DNA of 64,000 nucleotides from Pedobacter sp. WC2423 (lineage in GTDB: Bacteria > Bacteroidota > Bacteroidia > Sphingobacteriales > Sphingobacteriaceae): the NCBI RefSeq assembly GCF_040822065.1, contig NZ_CP162005.1, positions 806,001-870,000 on the forward strand, in the 5' to 3' direction. The notes under the pieces were generated by a model, which did not search any database, had not been told where the DNA came from, and saw nothing but the letters and a program-made list of their open reading frames with translations. Made by a program: the position numbers and the translations under genes. Positions 61,462 to 64,000 of this stretch are shown here, one piece after another; within the stretch, counting starts at the first letter, position 1; each line of letters begins with the position of its first letter.

Positions 61462-61646
61462 TCCAGAGTGCATTTAATTCAAGAAATCTGCGTAGCTTCT
61501 TTTTTTTATCTTGTTGATAAGAAAATATAGTAATTATAATAAATTCTAACTTAAAGTTGCGCTTTGGGTAAAACTACGTAAATTCCCCTTTAGGGTACAA
61601 TTATTATCAATTTTCGTTAAATTGGATCATCAAATTCTTAAACGAA

Positions 61647-64000
61647 ATGGTGAAATTTCCAATACCTGAAAATGAAAATGAACGCCTGAAAGCGTTGAAG
61701 AATTACGAAATACTCAATTCTTTATCTGAAGAGGAATATGACAGGATCACCGCCATTGCTGCTAACATTTGCGGAGTTCCCATTTCGCTGATTACCCTGC
61801 TGGACGAGGACCGTCAATGGTTCAAATCTAAAGTAGGCCTGGAAGTCGATCATACTTCCAGGGAACTCGCGTTTTGCCAATATACGATCATGGATAATGA
61901 CCTATTTGAAATTCATGATGCTACCCTTGATGAGCGGTTTAAGGATAACGATTTAGTGCTGGGTGAACCACATATAAGATATTATGCGGGTTACCCGCTC
62001 ATTGATCCTAAGGGATATAATTTGGGGACGCTCTGTGTGATTGACAGGAAACCTAACGCATTAAGTGAACAACAAAAGGAAGCACTTCGTTTACTCAGTT
62101 TGGAGGTCATGCAATTGATTACAGATCGCAGATTGAAAGAGGAGCTCCGAAATTTTGAGAAGCTTTTTTTATTGTCTAATGACCTGATCTGTATCTCTGG
62201 TACAGACGGCTACTTTAAGAAAATAAATCCAGCATTTGAAAATCTGCTGGGCTGGCGTGAAGTTGATATTTTAGGCAAGAATATTTTTGAACTAGTTCAT
62301 CCGGCAGACCTCCAAATCACTGAAAATGAAATGGAAAAGTTGAGAAAGGGGATTTCGATTGTCAATTTTGAGCATAGACTACTCACTTCAACAGGCACCT
62401 ATAAAATATTTCAGTGGGTAATTACTCCAGAAAAGAATACCGATAATCTTTTTGCCGTTGGCCGGGATATAACCAGCATCAAAGCAAATGAGGAAAAACT
62501 AGCTGAAAAAGAAGCCAATTTGAGGGCCGTGTTTGAAAATTCCCAGGGATTGATTACTACACACGACCTTGCCGGAAAATTTATTACGGTTAATGGTGCT
62601 GGTGCTGCAATTTTGGGTTACAGCGTTCAAGAGATCGGTCAAATGAGCTTATTTGATGTTATTCCCAAAGAAAGACACGACTATCTAACAGCATATCTTC
62701 TTGAAATCGAGCAATCCGGTCATGGGTCCGGACAGATGTTAGTTAGGCATAAAGATGGTTCACTTCGCACATTATTGTTCAATAATGTGCTGGAAAATAT
62801 AGCTGGGCGGCCTGCCTATGTGATTGCCAATGCGCTGGATATCACCGAACGTAAATCTATGGAGGAACGTTTGGTTCAATTAACCGAAATGCTGGAGCAA
62901 ACCAATAAAGTGGCAAGAGTGGGAGGGTGGCAACTTGATCTTTCCACGCAAAAATTATTTTGGACAACAGTAACCAGGGAGATCCACGAGCTTCCTGAGC
63001 AATTTGAGCCTGCTATGGATACCGCTGTCCTTTATTATAAAGAGGGGACAGACCGGGACCGGATTTTAAAAGCAGTTGATTTGGCCATTCAAACTGGGGA
63101 GGGATGGGCAATAGAAATACAAATTACCACTTTTACAGGTAAAGAAATTTGGGTAAAAGCAATAGGGAATGCTCTTTTCGAGGATGGGGTATGTAAAAGA
63201 TTATATGGGTCTTTCCAGGATATAGACGAGAGAAAGAAAATAGAACTAAGGGCCGAGCGCGCACGGGTGTTACTCAGTTCTTTTGCCGCTCATGCTCCTG
63301 CGGCTGTGGCAATGCTTGACAAACACATGAACTATATTGCCGTGAGCAACAGATGGCTGGAAGATTATAATCTTGCAGGACTGGAGATCATCGGAACATC
63401 ATACTATACTCATTTTCCTTTTATTACAGCGGCTGGCATAGAGCGGCATCAACGTATCTTAAAAGGAGCAATAGAAAGAATGGAAGAGGACCGTTATCTG
63501 GGTAAGGGGTTTGGCAATCAGGAATTTATCAACTGGGAAATGCGGCCCTGGTCAGAGGCTGATGGTTCCATTGGTGGAATGATCATATTTACTCAGGACA
63601 TTACTGCGGCGGTTAATCAGAGAAATGAATTGGAACAGGCTAAATTAGCTGCTGAGCAAGCCAGCGTGGCAAAATCAGATTTCCTGTCAAATATGAGCCA
63701 TGAAATAAGAACTCCTTTAAACGGGGTTATTGGTTTTACAGATCTGGTTTTGAAAACAAAGCTAACAGATACCCAATTACAATATTTATCTATCGTCAAT
63801 CAATCGGCGACTGCTTTGCTCGGTATTATCAATGATATTCTCGATTTTTCCAAGATAGAAGCAGGTAAACTCGAACTTGACGTTGAGGAGTGTGATATTT
63901 ATGAGATTAGTGGCCAGGCTACCGATATAATTACCTATCAGGTACAAAAGAAAGGCCTGGAAATGCTGCTCAATCTCTCCAATGATTTGCCCAGATTTAT
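61647..64000 (+). CDS. GAF-PAS hybrid sensor histidine kinase, cut by window edge
   Basis: At least 784 residues; no stop before the window end. An N-terminal GAF-like domain (about 5-165, with SLITLLDEDRQWFKSKVG) is followed by four PAS domains (about 170-290, 295-420, 425-535 and 540-660). HisKA has His in FLSNMSHEIRTPLNGVIGF near residue 685. The EIRTPLNGVIG form is usual for hybrid kinases, which carry HATPase and receiver domains further on, outside the window. Start is ATG 61647. Cytoplasmic. Confidence 0.9.
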   Translation, partial: MVKFPIPENENERLKALKNYEILNSLSEEEYDRITAIAANICGVPISLITLLDEDRQWFKSKVGLEVDHTSRELAFCQYTIMDNDLFEIHDATLDERFKDNDLVLGEPHIRYYAGYPLIDPKGYNLGTLCVIDRKPNALSEQQKEALRLLSLEVMQLITDRRLKEELRNFEKLFLLSNDLICISGTDGYFKKINPAFENLLGWREVDILGKNIFELVHPADLQITENEMEKLRKGISIVNFEHRLLTSTGTYKIFQWVITPEKNTDNLFAVGRDITSIKANEEKLAEKEANLRAVFENSQGLITTHDLAGKFITVNGAGAAILGYSVQEIGQMSLFDVIPKERHDYLTAYLLEIEQSGHGSGQMLVRHKDGSLRTLLFNNVLENIAGRPAYVIANALDITERKSMEERLVQLTEMLEQTNKVARVGGWQLDLSTQKLFWTTVTREIHELPEQFEPAMDTAVLYYKEGTDRDRILKAVDLAIQTGEGWAIEIQITTFTGKEIWVKAIGNALFEDGVCKRLYGSFQDIDERKKIELRAERARVLLSSFAAHAPAAVAMLDKHMNYIAVSNRWLEDYNLAGLEIIGTSYYTHFPFITAAGIERHQRILKGAIERMEEDRYLGKGFGNQEFINWEMRPWSEADGSIGGMIIFTQDITAAVNQRNELEQAKLAAEQASVAKSDFLSNMSHEIRTPLNGVIGFTDLVLKTKLTDTQLQYLSIVNQSATALLGIINDILDFSKIEAGKLELDVEECDIYEISGQATDIITYQVQKKGLEMLLNLSNDLPRF

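Overview
The window is chromosomal DNA of a Bacteroidota bacterium, most likely family Sphingobacteriaceae and Pedobacter-like. Supporting signs: conjugation genes of the Bacteroidetes Tra type, TonB-linked outer-membrane barrels of the OMP_b-brl type, almost no Shine-Dalgarno sequences, and a textbook Bacteroidetes promoter (TTTG-N19-TAnnTTTG) in front of a tRNA gene. The genus is inferred, not proven.

Positions 1-11,990 are the right-hand end of an integrative conjugative element; its left end lies outside the window. It carries the mating-channel genes traG (3' part), a traI-like gene with two paralogues, traJ, traK, a traL-position gene, traM and traN. These are followed by two related soluble cargo proteins, a small winged-helix protein, a 47-residue protein and a large serine recombinase. 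The recombinase reading frame runs without a stop through the terminator, body and -7 promoter element of a tRNA-Ser(UGA) gene on the other strand, which marks the integration junction.

Positions 12.2-20.7 kb hold a two-component pair (histidine kinase and OmpR-type regulator) divergent from an outer-membrane receptor, a MauE-like membrane protein, a second receptor and an OmpW-like barrel. Positions 20.9-24.1 kb hold two NAD(P)-binding proteins, the fossil tail of a lost NmrA-type gene and an AraC regulator. Positions 24.2-27.9 kb form an unfamiliar module: two proline-rich exported or anchored proteins with duplicated beta-type domains, coupled to an OmpR-type regulator and kinase. Both target promoters carry TTCA half-sites spaced 11 bp apart.

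Positions 28-31.4 kb carry an MFS transporter, an ArsB-like transporter, a GNAT acetyltransferase and a small anchored protein. Positions 31.7-39.1 kb look like a stress or stationary-phase island: Hsp20, a CinA-type amidase, a glycogen debranching enzyme with an internal deletion that removes its nucleophile, a FAD-Rieske oxidoreductase, a YghA-like dehydrogenase, a DUF6766 membrane protein and a YciE/YciF-like protein. Positions 39.2-42.3 kb hold a cupin, a small membrane protein, a Crp-family regulator and a secreted collagen-like protein.

Positions 42.4-64 kb contain several PAS sensor proteins (two ending in a histidine motif without an ATPase domain, one full kinase and one truncated by the window edge) and a MarR relic ahead of a three-gene RND efflux operon. 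A truncated phosphopantetheinyl transferase lies beside an orphan type II thioesterase and an FkbM methyltransferase. The rest are a small porin-like barrel, a BrkB/YihY membrane protein, a secreted protein, an AraC regulator and an orphan DarG-type macrodomain. No rRNA, CRISPR array, insertion sequence or intact phage was seen.
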